Of a DNA stretch of 64,000 bases, positions 62,233 to 64,000 are shown in pieces; the first letter of the stretch is position 1; each line of letters opens with the position of its first letter. The notes beneath the pieces were generated by a model that was given only the letters and a program-made list of their open reading frames with translations, did not search any database and was not told the origin of the DNA. Source of the stretch: Ignavibacteria bacterium (lineage in GTDB: Bacteria > Bacteroidota > Ignavibacteria > Tepidaquicellales > OLB5); assembly GCA_030835085.1 (NCBI GenBank), contig JAUQWQ010000158.1:65125-129124 (forward strand), in the 5' to 3' direction. The translations under genes were made by a program, and so were the position numbers.

Positions 62233-62442
62233 ATGAAAAGAATACTAATTTATTCATTTGTAGCTGCTATTTTCTTTTTGATCAGCCCTTTTGGAGTATT
62301 TTCAAATACTCAATTAAAATCACAATATTCTTCAACTTTTTCAACTGATTATACAGTACGAGTTAATATCGATGGGAAATGGTATTTAGTAACGTATAAC
62401 AGTGATGGTTACATCATAAACATGATAGAAGATGACGAATAA
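62233..62442 (+). CDS. Small secreted peptide (69 aa) upstream of the RiPP precursors
   Basis: AAGGAG RBS upstream; N-terminal signal peptide MKRILIYSFVAAIFFLISPFGVFS; mature part 'TVRVNIDGKWYLVTYNSDGYIINMIEDDE'. Confidence 0.6.
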   Translation: MKRILIYSFVAAIFFLISPFGVFSNTQLKSQYSSTFSTDYTVRVNIDGKWYLVTYNSDGYIINMIEDDE

Positions 62443-62504
62443 TATCATATCTGCAGATATGCAAACAAATTAATTCATAAACTAAACAAACAAGGAGCAG
62501 AGTT

Positions 62505-62699
62505 ATGCCAAAAAAACTGAAATTAAAACTCGAGGACCTGAAAATCCAAAGTTTTGTTACTCTTTTAACAGAAGACGAAAAAAAGAAATTTAAAGGCGGG
62601 GGTTCTGTGGATTGCGACTCAACTCACTATCCATGTTGCCATACTACTTTTGAACCAACTTGTCGGCCATCATATTGTTCAGGGGAAGTTTGTTGTTAA
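62505..62699 (+). CDS. RiPP precursor peptide, lanthipeptide/pinensin-like leader, 7-Cys core
   Basis: 'MPKKLKLKLEDLKIQSFVTLLTEDEKKKFKGGG|SVDCDSTHYPCCHTTFEPTCRPSYCSGEVCC'; AAGGAG RBS. Confidence 0.82.
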   Translation: MPKKLKLKLEDLKIQSFVTLLTEDEKKKFKGGGSVDCDSTHYPCCHTTFEPTCRPSYCSGEVCC

Positions 62700-62708
62700 A
62701 ATTACAAA

Positions 62709-62744
62709 GAATGTACCTTGAATTGCAGAATTCAGGGTACATTC
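62709..62744. terminator. Hairpin after precursor 1
   Basis: GAATGTACCTTGAATT-GCAG-AATTCAGGGTACATTC, one mismatch in a 16-bp stem, followed by AATTTT. Confidence 0.75.
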
Positions 62745-62782
62745 AATTTTAATTCAAATAGTATTCTAAAAGGAACTTAGTT

Positions 62783-62980
62783 ATGCCAAAAAAACTGAAA
62801 CTAAAACTCGAGGATCTGAAGATCCAAAGTTTTGTAACTCTTTTAACAGAAGACGAAAAAAAGCAATTTAAAGGCGGTGGTACTGTGGATTGTGCTCCAA
62901 CATACCAACTACCTTGTCACTCAGCAACATGTCAAATGACATGTCCAAATTCTTATTGTTCAGGTTTTGAATGCTGTTGA
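62783..62980 (+). CDS. RiPP precursor peptide, tandem paralog with divergent 7-Cys core
   Basis: 'MPKKLKLKLEDLKIQSFVTLLTEDEKKQFKGGG|TVDCAPTYQLPCHSATCQMTCPNSYCSGFECC'. Confidence 0.82.
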   Translation: MPKKLKLKLEDLKIQSFVTLLTEDEKKQFKGGGTVDCAPTYQLPCHSATCQMTCPNSYCSGFECC

Positions 62981-62992
62981 TTAATAATTTAA

Positions 62993-63019
62993 TCCCTTGA
63001 ATTGCAGAAATTCAAGGGA
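62993..63019. terminator. Hairpin after precursor 2
   Basis: TCCCTTGAATT-GCAGA-AATTCAAGGGA, perfect 11-bp stem. Confidence 0.7.
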
Positions 63020-63080
63020 CTAAAATTAAAATGCCATCCAAGCAAATAATTATGGATATTAAATTTAATAAAATCAAATT

Positions 63081-64000
63081 TCACACTAAGTAACAAGAAC
63101 CTGCTAATTCCTTTATTTGAATTAATAATATTTTTTCTGCTTCCTCTTTTTCCTTTATTGAATTTACATCAAAACAAATTAACAATTCTTTTATTACTTT
63201 ATTAACTGTTTTTTCTGTCTGAAAACTATTCAATATTATATTTACAAGTTGGGATATTTTTTTTATGATTGTCTTATTAGCATTTTGTTTCAATACAAAA
63301 TAAATTTCTCCGGCAGGGGTATTCATCATGTTAAATAATGTTTCGTTATTATTGCTCCAATCCCACTTTGAATTAAGTATATAAATAGAATTATTTAACT
63401 TCAAACTTTGCTTTAAAAATACAGGATCATCAAATTTTAAAAACTTTTTGGCATTTTCGTTTTCAATGATCCTTTTTATATCAAGATATGCAAAACTCAT
63501 TATAGAATGATCAAACTGAATATACTTTGTTTCATATTTAAACAGATCCGATAATCTTTCCGAAATATCCTTATTTTGAATACACTTCTTATATTTTGAA
63601 TAAAAAACGTTAAAGTTTTTTGTATAATCGGGACTTACTCCAAATTCATCAAATTTAATCGGTTTTTGGAATGTTTGGAATAGATAGGAAATTGTTTTTG
63701 GATAAAGTTTTTTGTAAAGTATTTCAGAAATTTCATTAATATTAATGTTTATATGTTTATATTTTTTTGAAAGAGTTTCACGTTTTGTTTTACTATCCAG
63801 CTTTGGCATTAACATTGAAGAAATTTTTTTTGGGGAAAGCAGCCTTGTAAAAAAATGACCAATTCCGCTCATTCCCATTAGCATACTTTTATCATCCACA
63901 TTCTGATCGATGAACACCCCATACCCTGATTTATAATATCCTATTTGTTGCTTCTGAATTAACACCTTTTCACCAACAATTTCTGCATACTTTAAATATT
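63081..64000 (-). CDS. 3' part of a probable LanC/LanM-type cyclase with C-terminal extension; 5' end beyond window
   Basis: Frame open to window edge (...YLKYAEIVGEKVLIQKQQIGYYKSGYGVFIDQNVDDKSMLMGMSGIGHFFTRLLSPKKISSMLMPKL...); 'G(M/L)SGIGHFFTRLLSPKKISSML' resembles the C-terminal LanC-fold signature. The listed start at 63965 is only an internal GTG. Confidence 0.6.
   Translation of the reverse strand, partial: YLKYAEIVGEKVLIQKQQIGYYKSGYGVFIDQNVDDKSMLMGMSGIGHFFTRLLSPKKISSMLMPKLDSKTKRETLSKKYKHINININEISEILYKKLYPKTISYLFQTFQKPIKFDEFGVSPDYTKNFNVFYSKYKKCIQNKDISERLSDLFKYETKYIQFDHSIMSFAYLDIKRIIENENAKKFLKFDDPVFLKQSLKLNNSIYILNSKWDWSNNNETLFNMMNTPAGEIYFVLKQNANKTIIKKISQLVNIILNSFQTEKTVNKVIKELLICFDVNSIKEKEEAEKILLIQIKELAGSCYLV

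Overview
The window looks like a chromosomal segment of a Bacteroidota/Ignavibacteria-type bacterium. Supporting signs are many secreted proteins ending in the type IX secretion (T9SS) C-terminal domain '[11 protein letters not shown]...[22 protein letters not shown]', TAnnTTTG-like promoters, and low to moderate GC. Housekeeping genes include dnaX, an agmatinase, rdgB, groES/groEL with a perfect CIRCE operator, gdhA, a methylmalonyl-CoA mutase large subunit, tRNA-Ser(GCT) and tRNA-Thr(TGT). Accessory content includes three BNR/Asp-box (sialidase-fold) paralogs, a PAS-rich two-component cluster, a heterodimeric ABC exporter pair, and a ten-gene run of T9SS cargo genes (about 30.0-42.4 kb). There is also a regulator + phospholipase D pair and a run of small enzymes. 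The most interesting region is the right end (about 62.2-64.0 kb), which looks like the start of a RiPP (lanthipeptide-like) cluster. It holds two tandem precursor peptides with near-identical leaders (LKLEDLKIQSFVTLLTEDEKK.FKGGG) and divergent 7-Cys cores. A convergent ORF cut by the window edge begins with what looks like a LanC/LanM-type cyclase C-terminus and carries an unusual extension of about 240 aa. The intergenic regions also contain several families of dispersed palindromes, often as paired hairpins whose stem sequences differ but stay self-complementary. All calls come from reading the sequence and the supplied ORF translations; no database search was run.
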